A stretch of DNA of 64,000 bases. Source: Marinobacterium_A aestuariivivens. GTDB lineage: Bacteria > Pseudomonadota > Gammaproteobacteria > Pseudomonadales > Balneatricaceae. The position numbers and the translations under genes were made by a program. Below the pieces are notes generated by a model. The model did no database searches and was not told where the DNA came from. It saw only the letters and a program-made list of their open reading frames with translations. The stretch covers positions 5,518,001 to 5,582,000 of the forward strand of contig NZ_JBHSWE010000001.1 of NCBI RefSeq assembly GCF_042661465.1, given 5' to 3'. Below, piece by piece: positions 10,801-21,456 of this stretch. The number at the start of each line of letters is the position of its first letter. Within the stretch, counting starts at the first letter, position 1.

Positions 10801-11209
10801 GCGATTTGGCGACGTAGCCCTCGTAGTGATGCACGGCGTCCATCATCAGCGCCAGCACCGGATCGATCAGGCGCTGCACCTCTTCGGGATCCAGATCTTC
10901 GATCAGCGCCGTGGAGCCGGCCATATCGGCAAAGAGTGCAGTAATGATACGCCGTTCGCCGGGGCTGTCCCCCTGCGCCTGAAGCACGGCCTGCTCGGCC
11001 CGGATGCGCTCCGCCAGATATTGCGGGGTGTAATGGACGGGGGTCACGGCTGCAGTGACCGTCAGGGACTGGCCGCATTCACCGCAAAAGCGGGCAGCCG
11101 GCCGCACCGGGTGAGCGCAGTGTGGACAGACCCTTTGCAGCGCCGTCCCGCACTGGTCACAGAAATTGGCGCTCGCCGGGTTCTCGAATCCGCAGTTGGC
11201 ACAGCGCAT
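7842..11209 (-). CDS. Class III adenylate/guanylate cyclase-AAA ATPase-TPR signalling protein, one frame break
   Basis: A very large (~1120-residue) predicted cytoplasmic signalling protein. Two zinc ribbons come first (Cys 3, 6, 17, 20 and 28, 31, 42, 45). A class III nucleotide cyclase domain follows (~85-265), with metal-binding aspartates in FADMAGST and KSLGDGILALFGAP and a canonical RIGIHTGEVVV strand. Next is an AAA/NB-ARC-like ATPase with Walker A GVVGEPGVGKS and Walker B-like LILLFEDLQWLD. The rest is helical TPR-type repeats. The frame breaks near 8707-8718 after EAHRVLGAG; one extra G in the GGGCGGGC stretch restores LFKLGRLAESRRHLEQALG and links to the C-terminal TPR segment. Such fusions are thought to couple ligand or protein sensing to cNMP output, but no specific role is known here. 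Confidence 0.88.
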
Positions 11210-11389
11210 GGAGCCTCCATACCGCTGGCTTTGAGTGAGCCGGTATTGCGTTTCCCGCTGCCGGAACGACGGTATTAACCTGGCTGACGACTAGGTTCCC
11301 TGCCTATTTTGTCAGTCACGCCACAAAAGCAGGCGCAGGTGCGCGGACATGCTGGCTTTGGTGGCGTTCGCACTGGCCTGCGGCCAATG

Positions 11390-11432
11390 ATGAAGCATCC
11401 CTGCTTCATGTATTAACCCGCCGGGTTAATAC
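11390..11432. terminator. Two abutting perfect hairpins downstream of the RpiR-family gene
   Basis: ATGAAGCA/TGCTTCAT with a 4-nt loop (11390-11409) touches GTATTAACCC/GGGTTAATAC with a 3-nt loop (11410-11432). They lie ~45 bp beyond the stop of the leftward RpiR gene. Probably a transcription end or mRNA-stabilising structure; there is no clear T-tract. Confidence 0.5.
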
Positions 11433-11474
11433 AACCAAAGCATAGCCGAGTCCCGTGGCGCACGGAGACGCGGA

Positions 11475-12326
11475 TCAAACCTCCTCGATCCGGCTGAAGA
11501 TATCGTGCAGCCGCTCGGCGCGCGCCAGCCGGTCGGAAGCGGCGCGTCCAAGATGATCCGATACCGAAGCGCACAGATAGTTGAGTACGCTGAAACCGGA
11601 TATGTAGGAGTCGAACAGCGAAGTGCTCTTGACCATGCAGCGAATGGTCCAGTTCGCCAGCCCCGCGGTTTTCTCTTCGGAATGGTCGGTGACGTAAAGC
11701 ACCCGGGTGCCGATGTCCTGGGCAAATTTCATCAGCTGGTAGATGATCTCCTTGCGCCGCCGGTAGCCGACGACGATCAGCAGGTCCCGTTCACTGAGAC
11801 CGGACAGATCCTTTTCGATCGCCTGACCGGGGCGCGGCAATATCTCCACGCACTGGCGCAGCTGCACCAGTTGCTGACGCAGATACATCGCCGGCATATA
11901 GCTGTTGCCATAGCCGATGACCCAGATATTGTCGGCCTTTTCGATGCACTCGATGATCTCCTTGAGCATCGGTTCGCTGAGGGCATCGAAGCTGCGCAGA
12001 AGATTCTGCACTTCGCAGTCGACATGCTGCTTGATTTCGCTCTTGAAATCACCGCTGTGGTGATCAAGGGTATGAAGATAGCGTGGCGAGCCCTCGGCTT
12101 TCGCCTCGCGGGCCTGTTTGCGGATCTCGCGGAAATCCTTGTAGCCGAGGCGCTTGATCAGTCGCGTCGCGGCCGCATTGGAGGTGTTGGCACGGGTGAC
12201 CAGTTCGGAAATGGAGTGGGTCGCCAGGTCTCCGGGAAAGTCGATGATGATATCCGCCAGCAGCCGCTCGCTGCGTGGCAGTTCTTCATAGATTTCCCTC
12301 AGACGATCTTCGATCGGCAGCTTCAT
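11475..12326 (-). CDS. MurR/RpiR-family transcriptional regulator (HTH-6 + SIS)
   Basis: Predicted repressor or activator with an N-terminal RpiR-type helix-turn-helix (about residues 1-80, SISELVTRANTSNAAATRLIKRLG) and a C-terminal SIS sugar-phosphate-binding fold (about 120-250, NIWVIGYGNSYMPA; LIVVGYRRRKEIIYQL). RpiR proteins usually sense phosphosugars, but several control purine/ureide or amino-acid use. Start ATG 12326 is preferred over ATG 12338 because GGAGG stands 5 nt upstream. It follows dctP on the same strand (195-bp gap with a hairpin), so it probably regulates the TRAP transporter and perhaps the neighbouring ureide genes. Effector unknown. Confidence 0.9.
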   Translation of the reverse strand: MKLPIEDRLREIYEELPRSERLLADIIIDFPGDLATHSISELVTRANTSNAAATRLIKRLGYKDFREIRKQAREAKAEGSPRYLHTLDHHSGDFKSEIKQHVDCEVQNLLRSFDALSEPMLKEIIECIEKADNIWVIGYGNSYMPAMYLRQQLVQLRQCVEILPRPGQAIEKDLSGLSERDLLIVVGYRRRKEIIYQLMKFAQDIGTRVLYVTDHSEEKTAGLANWTIRCMVKSTSLFDSYISGFSVLNYLCASVSDHLGRAASDRLARAERLHDIFSRIEEV

Positions 12327-12481
12327 AACAACCTCCATTTTCAGACCCGAGCCGGGTCTCTGTTTATCCGCGCTGTCGCGTCATCACCCCTGTCCTGCCC
12401 GCTGTATTCCGTCTTCGGCAGCGGCACTGGGAAAGTGCCGCCCATGGCCGCCCATTAAAAACCCGTGGAGGTGTAGCAGGA

Positions 12482-12501
12482 CTGCGGGCACCTGCCCGCA
12501 G
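12482..12501. terminator. Hairpin after dctP
   Basis: CTGCGGGCA and TGCCCGCAG pair perfectly around a 2-nt loop, 20 bp past the dctP stop. It lacks a T-tract, so it may partly attenuate read-through from the TRAP operon into the RpiR gene. Confidence 0.45.
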
Positions 12502-12520
12502 CCGGTTACGGCGTTGCGAC

Positions 12521-13565
12521 CTATTCGGACGCCGCCTGGATCGATGTTTCCAGCGCCTTCATCAGCGCGACACCATCGGCGCCGAACTGGTCTTCGATCA
12601 GCTCTTTCACCGCGGGCTGGGTGGCAGCCGCAAACTTCTGCCGCTCCGCCTCGGACAGGGTGGTAATCTTCATCTTGCTGGACAGATACGGCAGGCCACG
12701 GGTTTCGGATGCCTCGATCAGGCGCGATACGCCCCGCCCGGCATCGACAGCCGCTTTGGCCGCATAATCTACCACGCGCTGCTCCTCAGGTGTCAGGTTG
12801 TCGTAGAATTTCTCATTGATCATCCACACATAGGGCGTAATGATGTGATTGGTCAACGTCATGTAGGGCTGCACCTCTTCAAACTTGGCGAAGCTGATAG
12901 TCGGAATGGGGTTCATCTGACCATCGGCGACCCCGGTCTGCAACGCGGTATAGACTTCGGCCCAGGGCAGCGGCGTGGCCTTTCCGCCTACCGAGTTGAT
13001 AATCGTCTCATGGGTCGGCAACGTCATGGTGCGAATCTTCAGGCCCTGCATATCTTCCAGGGTTTTCACCTCTTTCTTGGCATTTGTCAGCGCGAAGAAG
13101 CCACCGCTGTCCAGCAGGCCGATGACCTTCAACCCGGTTTTCGCGTGCATATCCTCGGCAAACTTCTGCCCGAATTCGCTCTTCAGGTTGATCACCTCGT
13201 GGGCGGTGGCGATATTCGGGAAAGCGAATGGCAGATCGAACACCCCCACCGGCGGATAATGTTGCGCCACCCCCGGCCGACGAGATCGACGATTGCACCA
13301 CACCCATGCGTACCTGCTCGATCACCTCGTTGTCCTTGCCGAGCTGGCCGTCCGGGAAGTGCTGCACCTTGATCGAGCCGTTGGTGCCCGCCTCAACCAG
13401 GGACTTGAATACCGTCACCATGGCGCCGGCGTGGCTTTCGAAAGGACCGCCGGGGTTCATATGGGCGATCTTCATCACTTTTTCGGCCGCTGCGGGCGTT
13501 GCCCAGATAGCGGCACTCAGCCCGATAGTCGCCAGTGTTGCCACGGATTTCTTAAAAGACATCAT
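12521..13565 (-). CDS. dctP: TRAP transporter solute-binding protein DctP, one frame break
   Basis: Periplasmic binding protein of a tripartite ATP-independent periplasmic (TRAP) carboxylate/amino-acid uptake system. A typical signal peptide is seen (FKKSVATLATIGLSAAIW...AAAEK, cleavage near residue 27), followed by KIAHMNPGGPFESHAGAM and DGQLGKDNEVIEQVRMG. The second half has the family helix with the carboxylate-binding Arg region (GLKIRTM) and PLPWAEVYTALQTGVADGQ. The frame breaks near 13268-13285 in a five-G stretch (CCGGGGGTGG on the coding strand) between SSISSAGG and VAQHYPPVGVFDLPF, which needs -1 or +2 bases. It is the last gene of a Q-M-P operon (70 bp after dctM). The substrate is not readable from sequence; a C4-carboxylate or ureide acid is possible from context. 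Confidence 0.9.
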
Positions 13566-13635
13566 TGTATAGTTCCACCCTATTTTTCTTATCGAAAGGT
13601 TTTATCGAACACGCTGCTCCGCATGCCGTGATTCG

Positions 13636-14921
13636 TTAGTCGACGAATCCGGACAACCTCGGCAGCAGCAATGTCAGATCAGGCCAATAGGCGATCAGGA
13701 ACAGAACGCCCAACTCTGCCAGCAGGAAAGGCCACAGAGATTTTGCGATGGCTTCTATCTTCTCGCCGGTCACCGAAGACAGGACGAACAGACAGGCGCC
13801 GACCGGCGGCGTCATCAGGGACAGGTTCAGCGCCAGTACGATCATGATGCCGGCATGAACCGGATCCATGCCGATTTGCAGCGTCAGCGGTCCCAGTACC
13901 GGTGCCAGGATGATCAGACTGGCGTTGATATCCATGAACAGCCCGATGATCAGCAACAGCGCCAGAATCAGACCGATAATGACGTTCGGATTGTCGGACA
14001 CGGCCAGAAACGCGGCGGCAATTGCCTGCGGAATCTGCTCGAAGGTCATCCACCACCCCAGAATCGAGGCCGAGGCGATGATCAGGAAGACCACACCGGT
14101 AATCTGGGTGGTACGGATCAGCACCTCGACGATATCCTTGTTCGGCAGCAGCTTATTGACAAAGCGGCCGAAGATCAGGGCGTAGAGAATGGCCAGCGCC
14201 GCCGCCTCCGTCGGTGTCGCCAGGCCGGTGAGGATGCCCCCAGTACGATCACAGGCAACACCAGCGACGTCAGGCTGCGCTTGAACGCCACCCAGATAAT
14301 GCGCGGACTGGGCCGGTCACCGGTCTTCGGCAGATTCAGGGGCCGCGCCAGAATCGCGATGACTCCCATGCACAGAATGGCGATCAGCAGTCCCGGGAGC
14401 ACGCCGGCGGCAAAGAGCCCGGCGATCGAGACGCCCATAATCGAACCGTAAATAACCATCAGGGTCGACGGCGGTATGGTCGGGCCGATGATCGAGCCGG
14501 CTGCGGTCACCGCACAGGCGAAGGGTCTGGTGTAACCCTGTTTGATCATGGCCGGTACCAGGGTGTTGCCGAAGGCCGCGGCGTCGGCCGTCGCGGAACC
14601 GGTAATGCCGGCGAAGAACACCGAGGCCGCCATATTCGAGTGCGCCATGCCGCCGCGCAGCCAGCCCACCAGTGCATCCGCCAGGCCGACAATGCGCTCG
14701 GTCATGCCGGAGCGGTTCATCAGCTCGCCGGCAAGGATAAAGAACGGCATCGCGAGAAACGGAAACAGGTCGAGGCCGGCAAAGAAGCGTGACGGCGCCA
14801 TCGGCAGAAATTCCGGACCGCCCATCTGAAGGATCCCGACGACGCCGGCGATGCCGAGGGTATAGCCGACCGGAAGACCGAGGATCAGCAGCAAAAAGAA
14901 AGTCGAAGCGACAATAACCAT
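13636..14921 (-). CDS. dctM: TRAP transporter large permease DctM, one frame break
   Basis: Large membrane subunit (~428 residues, 12-13 TM helices) that carries the Na+-coupled transport pathway of the TRAP system. Family features visible: GLPVGYTLGIAG at the start, MPFFILAGELMNRSG, GSATADAAAFG, IIGPTIPPSTLMVIYG, and near the end GLFMDINASLIILAPVLGP and NLSLMTPPVG. The frame breaks at 14236-14240, where a run of five C needs one more base to read VLGGILTGLATPTEAAA. The start is ATG 14921, preceded by GGAGG at 7 nt; an in-frame ATG at 14963 lies inside dctQ. It follows dctQ directly. Confidence 0.93.
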
Positions 14922-14941
14922 GATTATTCCTCCCCTGGACA

Positions 14942-15474
14942 TCAGCGCTGCCGGGTTCGACATCTTCGGCGCCCAGATCCCGAACCGACGCCAGCAGAAT
15001 CTGCAAGCAGGCGAGTCCAGTGGCGACCGGTACCGATGCGAAGGGAATCAGCTTGCTGATGCCGTAGATCATGGTGACGCGACCGGCACCATCACCCGCG
15101 AACGTCAGACCGTAGAAAAACAGAAAACCGAAGAACGCCAGCGCCAGCATGTCGAGTCCGAACAGCAGCGGCTTGTGCAGTTTTACCGGCAGTCGGTCGA
15201 ATACGAACAGCACACCAATATGCTGGCGCCGGGAAATGGCGCTGGAGACCGCCAGCAGCGCCATCCAGATCATCAGATAGCGCGCCAGTTCTTCGGTGAA
15301 CGTGAGTGGGAAGGGAAAATACGCGGTTCTCGCCAGCATACCGAGCCAGACATCCAGTATCAGCACGACCAGCAGTACGAGACAGAGTTTATCGACAAGC
15401 CGGGCAAGTTTATCGCTGAGCATTCCGGCTGTGGCGCTCAACGATCTTGTTTCGGCTTTTTGGGCGGCTTGCAT
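14942..15474 (-). CDS. dctQ: TRAP transporter small permease DctQ (3' end uncertain)
   Basis: Small membrane subunit (~175 residues, 4 TM helices) that couples the binding protein to DctM. Helices are seen at about residues 28-48 (LCLVLLVVLILDVW), 65-82, 103-125 and 146-164, with the TEELARYLMIW motif typical of DctQ. Start ATG 15474 has an AGGAGG ribosome site 7 nt upstream (an in-frame ATG at 15555 is not likely). The frame stays open through the start of dctM, which is abnormal. One extra base near GASVRDLGAEDV would end the protein at TGA 14942-14944, just before dctM, as expected for translational coupling. Confidence 0.85.
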
Positions 15475-15665
15475 CGCAGACCTCCTCCTTTTCTTATTCG
15501 AATTATTCGCTGTCGGGGAAACTATTTGCGCAGCTGCCAAATCGCCCCTAGGCAATAACTCGATGATAATTCTTTTTCAGCTTTCGTCAAGATAAAAATT
15601 AAATTTCATTTTGTACACAATACTGACATTCTTCCGTTTTAAATCTGACAATTATTTGTATTTCA

Positions 15666-15677
15666 TTTGTATACAAA
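15666..15677. promoter_or_regulatory. Palindrome TTTGTATACAAA upstream of the TRAP operon (candidate GntR-type operator)
   Basis: A perfect 12-bp palindrome lies in an AT-rich stretch ~190 bp upstream of dctQ. A weaker relative, TTGTACACAA, is at 15611-15620. TTGTATACAA-like sites are typical of GntR/FCD-family regulators (established knowledge). No such regulator is encoded nearby, so the binding factor is unknown. Confidence 0.45.
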
Positions 15678-15694
15678 AATATTATCCCTTTGAT

Positions 15695-15999
15695 TTAAAG
15701 CTCTTTTTTCTCTACCCAAAGGATTGATCGATAAAAGAAATACATCGAAAAATAGAAAACCAAAGGCATCCTGACAGCGAAGATAAATAAAATTTCATGG
15801 AACCTTTTAAGAAGGCAGAAAACAGGAAAGGACAGGGTAGCGATGTACAGCCCGGAGCGGTCCGGAGCGGTAACGTAGGGCGGACTAGCGACGCATTGGC
15901 ATCCATTTTCAGTCACGCGCATTAAGCCGGGCGTCGCGTAATCCGCCGCATCCGACAGCCTCGGCCTCGCCTCCTGTATCGGGCCATGGCCCAAACAGC
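15695..15999. other. Non-coding stretch with a GTAGGGCGGA/TCCGCC repeat remnant
   Basis: No protein-like frame is supported between dctQ and the YfcC gene. At ~15875-15945 the sequence contains GTAGGGCGGACTAGCGACG and, further right, CGTCGCGTAATCCGCC, the two arms of a degenerate GTAGGG-family inverted repeat. Confidence 0.55.
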
Positions 16000-16029
16000 A
16001 AAAAGCCCCCGGAGAGGTCCGGGGGCTTT
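16000..16029 (-). terminator. Rho-independent terminator of the YfcC-family gene
   Basis: AAAGCCCCCGG (16002-16012), a 6-nt loop and CCGGGGGCTTT (16019-16029) form an 11-bp perfect stem, followed on the minus strand by a run of T (A15999-16004 here). It lies 28 bp past the stop at 16057 and faces it. Confidence 0.9.
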
Positions 16030-16056
16030 GATCAAGGGGGAGTAATCAGGTGCCGG

Positions 16057-17526
16057 TTAACCGACCCACTGCGTAGCCTGGGCATAGATCAGGAACAGCA
16101 TGGCAATGCCGACCCAGATCGCGAACAGCGGCAGGAAGAACTTGACCCACTTGTTCCAGCTCACGCCCGCCAGTGCCAGTGTGGCCATGAAGTAGCCCGA
16201 GGTGGGATAGAGGATATTGCCGAGACCATCGCCCAGCTGATAGGCCAGCACGGCGGTCTGACGGGTGACGCCGACCAGATCCGACAGCGGCGCCATGATC
16301 GGCATGGTGACCAGCGCCTGACCGCTACCCGACGGAATGACGAAGTTGAAGCCCAGCTGGGACAGGAACATGCCGATCGCCGACAGCATCGCCGGGAAAC
16401 CGCCGACCAGATTGCCCAGGCCGTAGACCAGGGTATCCATGATCTGCCCCTCTTCGAGCACCACTGCGACGGCACGGGCGACTCCGCAGATCATCGCGCC
16501 CACCAGAACGTCGCGGAAGCCCTCGTTGAAGCCCTCGCAGATATCGGCGGTCTTGAGGCCGGCGATCAGGCCGACGGTAATCCCCATGATCACGAAGAGC
16601 CCGGCCATCTCCATCATGAACCAGCCCTGATCGAGGACACCCCAGACCAGAATACCGAAGAAGGCGAAGGCGGCGATGGCGGCCAGCTTCTGGCGCGGTG
16701 TTGCGCTCAGCGCCCCCTCGTCGGCACTGTGCAGATAGCGGTGCTGCTTCTCGAGTTCCTTGGCATCGCCGTTCATCAGCCCCAGAGCCGGATTGTTGCG
16801 CACACGCAGCGCATATCGCGTCACGTATACAATACCCACCAGCAGAATGGCGCCGAATGCCAGCGCGCGCAGGCCCAGTCCGGAAAATACCTCGAGGCCG
16901 GCCAGCTGCTGCCCGAGGCCGGTATTGATCGGGTTCAGTACACCGGCAGTGAAACCGGCGGTGGTGGCGCAGAGCGCCACGGCCGCCGCGGTGACCGAGT
17001 CGAAACGCAGCGCGATCATCAGGGGCAGAATCACCGGCACGTAGACAAGCGCCAGCTCCTGGGTGCCGATCAGGGTCGCGATCACCGCAAAAACCACCAT
17101 CAGCACCGGCACCACGACGATGCTGTTATCGGCGAAACGCCGGGTCAGCTTGTCGACGCCGATCTCGATAATGCCCGTACGGCGCAGCACCATGAACATG
17201 CCGCCGATAATGAAGGTGAAGAACACCACCACACCGGCATCCATCAGCCCGCGGGGAATCGCCAGCATGAAATCGACCAGTCCGACAGGCGTCGACTCGA
17301 CAATGCGAAACGATTCCGGATCGATGGTGGTACGGCCGCTGGGGCCGGGAATGCGGTCATAGAGACCCGCAGGAACGAAATAGGTCAGCACCGCCGCGAT
17401 GGCACTGAAAACGAACAGGATCACGTAGATGTGGGGCATCTCGAACCCTTTCTTTTGTTTCACGTCGACACCTTGATCCGGCCATTGCTGGGTCAAAGTA
17501 TCGCTGCTGCCGTTGGCATCTGCCAT
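16057..17526 (-). CDS. YfcC-family integral membrane permease (DcuC/AbgT-like superfamily)
   Basis: A 489-residue, ~12-TM carrier of the YfcC family (COG1288). Relatives are annotated as basic amino-acid antiporters or C4-dicarboxylate carriers. The sequence shows the family opening (FEMPHIYVILFVFSAIAAVLTYFVPAG), TFIIGGMFMVLRRTGIIE, GTQELALVYVPVILPL, GFTAGVLNPINTGLGQ, and the paired re-entrant motif NFVIPSGSGQALVTMPIMAPLSD. Start ATG 17526 has AGAGAGG upstream. It is transcribed away from alc with a 403-bp shared promoter region, which suggests it imports a ureide or its breakdown product. That is inference only; the substrate cannot be read. Confidence 0.88.
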   Translation of the reverse strand: MADANGSSDTLTQQWPDQGVDVKQKKGFEMPHIYVILFVFSAIAAVLTYFVPAGLYDRIPGPSGRTTIDPESFRIVESTPVGLVDFMLAIPRGLMDAGVVVFFTFIIGGMFMVLRRTGIIEIGVDKLTRRFADNSIVVVPVLMVVFAVIATLIGTQELALVYVPVILPLMIALRFDSVTAAAVALCATTAGFTAGVLNPINTGLGQQLAGLEVFSGLGLRALAFGAILLVGIVYVTRYALRVRNNPALGLMNGDAKELEKQHRYLHSADEGALSATPRQKLAAIAAFAFFGILVWGVLDQGWFMMEMAGLFVIMGITVGLIAGLKTADICEGFNEGFRDVLVGAMICGVARAVAVVLEEGQIMDTLVYGLGNLVGGFPAMLSAIGMFLSQLGFNFVIPSGSGQALVTMPIMAPLSDLVGVTRQTAVLAYQLGDGLGNILYPTSGYFMATLALAGVSWNKWVKFFLPLFAIWVGIAMLFLIYAQATQWVG

Positions 17527-17929
17527 TGTTGCTACCTCTCTTATGATTGTTATTGGCCCTTGGCGCAGGGATCAGAAAGGTATCGGACCCGCTTCGCTCG
17601 ATGACAGCGGTGGTTCCGTTATGCCGCCTCAAAAGCGACATCCCCCGCTGTCATCACGGGCCCGACCCGTCCTGTTGCTATTGTCGCGCTCGCCGGGCGC
17701 ATCCCGAGGGACACGGCCTCACCCCGTCGAACTGAAGCACATGATAATTTATTTTCAGACCCAGTCAATATAAAAATTTAGTATTGCTTTTCTCGAAACC
17801 CGGGGTAGACTGAAAGCAGATCCGGTCGACGCCGCCGGCCGACCCCCGGCCGCAACAGAGACGAAAGCGCCGAAACGGCACCCGGGCGTCCCAGACAATA
17901 AAAACCGAAACCCACACAAGGTACCGATA
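17527..17929. promoter_or_regulatory. 403-bp divergent promoter region between YfcC permease and alc
   Basis: No gene is seen. An AT-rich block at ~17740-17790 (AATTTATTTTCAGACC; AATATAAAAATTTAGTATTG) could hold the promoters for both directions. No convincing palindrome was found. Confidence 0.4.
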
Positions 17930-18946
17930 ATGACCAAACCGACTGCAGACGACCTTTCGAAGCGCTGGCCCAACCTCGCCGACGATCGCTTCGGCGCCGA
18001 GATCCTGTTCTGTACCGATGACTTTTTCGCTGCGGCCAGCCGCATGCTGTCCCATACCGCCCCGGTCTGGAAGGAAGGCTTTTTCGACGACAACGGCAAA
18101 TGGATGGATGGCTGGGAGTCCCGCCGCAAGCGCGCCGAAGGCTATGATTTCGCGATCGTCCGACTGGGCCTCCCCGGCACCCTCAAGGGTCTGGACATCG
18201 ACACCACCCATTTCACCGGCAATTTTCCGCCTTCGGCCTCCGTACAGGCTTGCTACTGCGAACAGGGCGACCCTGCCGAGGATGCCAACTGGGTCGAAAT
18301 CCTGCCGTCGGTGAGCCTTGCGGGCGATTCACACCATATTCATGCCATCGATGACGAGCGCACCTGGACCCACCTGAAGCTGAACATCTACCCCGACGGC
18401 GGAGTCGCCAGACTGCGCGCCTGGGGCCGCCCGCGGGCACAGATCGATACCGCCGCCAGCGGCGAGCCGGTCGACTTGGCCGCGGTGGTCAATGGCGGCC
18501 GGGCGCTGGCCTGCAGCGATGAGCACTTCGGCAGGATGGCCAACATCCTGAACCCGGGACGCGGCATCAACATGGGCGATGGCTGGGAAACGGCACGCCG
18601 CCGCACCCCCGGCAACGACTGGGTGATTGTCGCGCTCGGCCACCCGGGCACCATCCGCAAGATCGAAGTCGACACCGCCCACTTCAAGGGCAACTATCCG
18701 GACAGCTGCTCGATCCAGGCGGCCTACGTCAAGGGCGGTACCGATGATCAGATCGAGACACAGAGCCTGTTCTGGCGCGAGTTGCTACCGCAGCAGAAAC
18801 TGCAGGCCCACGAACAGCACCTGTTCAGCGACGAGATCAACGACCTGGGCCCAATCACCCATGTGCGCCTTAACATCTTCCCGGATGGCGGTATCAGCCG
18901 GCTGCGACTGATTGGCACCCCGCTGCCGTCCGAGCCGGAGGCATGA
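17930..18946 (+). CDS. alc: Allantoicase
   Basis: Hydrolyses allantoate to ureidoglycolate and urea in purine breakdown (EC 3.5.3.4). The 338-residue product is made of two homologous jelly-roll repeats. Matching blocks are GWESRRKRAEGYDFAIVRLG (first half) and GWETARRRTPGNDWVIVALG (second half), and each repeat ends with LNIYPDGGVARLR or LNIFPDGGISRLR, the allantoicase signature. The family substrate-binding Asp/His/Thr pattern (DIDTTHFTGNFP, EVDTAHFKGNYP) is kept in both halves. Start ATG 17930. The stop overlaps the allA start by 4 bp (ATGA), giving translational coupling. No allantoinase or uricase is in the window, so allantoate must come from elsewhere. Confidence 0.96.
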   Translation: MTKPTADDLSKRWPNLADDRFGAEILFCTDDFFAAASRMLSHTAPVWKEGFFDDNGKWMDGWESRRKRAEGYDFAIVRLGLPGTLKGLDIDTTHFTGNFPPSASVQACYCEQGDPAEDANWVEILPSVSLAGDSHHIHAIDDERTWTHLKLNIYPDGGVARLRAWGRPRAQIDTAASGEPVDLAAVVNGGRALACSDEHFGRMANILNPGRGINMGDGWETARRRTPGNDWVIVALGHPGTIRKIEVDTAHFKGNYPDSCSIQAAYVKGGTDDQIETQSLFWRELLPQQKLQAHEQHLFSDEINDLGPITHVRLNIFPDGGISRLRLIGTPLPSEPEA

Positions 18947-19473
18947 GCATGGCCGGCTCCCTGACACTCAAGCCGCTCGAGCGCGAGGCATTCAGCCCCT
19001 TCGGCGACGTCATCGAAATGGAGGGCAGCCGCCATTTTCCGATCAATGGCGGCGCCACCCTTCGCTTCCACGACATTGCGCGCATTTTCGCGGCCAGCGA
19101 AGACGGCTACGCGTCGATCAGCCTGGCACGGTCGCAACCGCTTCCGACGCCGCTGAAGATCGGCATGCTCGAGCGTCATCCGCTGGGCAGCCAGGCCTTC
19201 ATTCCCCAGGGCAAGAGGCCTTTTATCGTGGTGGTGGCCCCTGCGGGCGACAGTATCGACAGCCGTGACATCCAGGCCTTCGTCTGCAGCGGCCAGCAGG
19301 GCGTGAACTATCACCCGGGGGTCTGGCATCACTCGCTGCTGGCGCTGTCGCCGGATCAGGACTTCCTGCTGGTCGACCTGATCACGGAGAAGCACAACTG
19401 CGACGAGCACTATTTCCCGGCCGATGAACAACTGACGCTGGACTATTCGGACCTGCTCGATCCGGCGCAATAA
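18943..19473 (+). CDS. allA: Ureidoglycolate lyase
   Basis: Splits ureidoglycolate to glyoxylate and urea (EC 4.3.2.3). The 176-residue cupin-like protein matches AllA through LEREAFSPFGDVIE, HFPINGGATLRFHD, LERHPLGSQAFIP and the catalytic-face motif QGVNYHPGVWHHSLLAL, followed by DFLLVDL and NCDEHYF. Length is slightly above E. coli AllA (160). It starts inside the alc stop (ATGA), with a second ATG three codons later (18949). It produces the glyoxylate used by gcl 100 bp downstream. Confidence 0.95.
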   Translation: MSMAGSLTLKPLEREAFSPFGDVIEMEGSRHFPINGGATLRFHDIARIFAASEDGYASISLARSQPLPTPLKIGMLERHPLGSQAFIPQGKRPFIVVVAPAGDSIDSRDIQAFVCSGQQGVNYHPGVWHHSLLALSPDQDFLLVDLITEKHNCDEHYFPADEQLTLDYSDLLDPAQ

Positions 19474-19573
19474 AAAAATGCACAGGGACGTGCTCACAAC
19501 GAAAGGCAGGCGCAAGCCCTGCCCATCTTTTTCGACAGACCAAGATTCAACCCGCGAGGGAGAGGTTTACCTG

Positions 19574-21348
<1,775 letters not shown>

Positions 21349-21360
21349 GGTTTTAACCAC

Positions 21361-21430
21361 CGTAGGAGCGCCGCCCCGGTGCGAATATTTTGGCTCCGTG
21401 GCCCATTCGCTGCGAGGCGCAGCTCCTACG
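21361..21430. repeat. REP-type palindrome between gcl and hyi
   Basis: CGTAGGAGCGCCGCCCCGGT at the left and GCGAGGCGCAGCTCCTACG at the right form the imperfect inverted arms, each followed by GCGAAT or preceded by ATTCGC. This is the layout of Pseudomonas-style REP units. A near copy is at 22250, and a related pair lies at 56343. Confidence 0.85.
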
Positions 21431-21456
21431 CGCAATCAGACATTGAGGTGAATGCA

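Noticed and set aside
9221..11278. 685-codon rightward open frame opposite the cyclase gene
   Set aside because: Mirror of a high-GC coding strand; no domain is visible and the leftward frame has unmistakable cyclase and AAA motifs.
15695..15994. Leftward frames of 64-99 codons between dctQ and the YfcC gene
   Set aside because: They start inside a repeat remnant, have no ribosome site, and the composition changes mid-frame.
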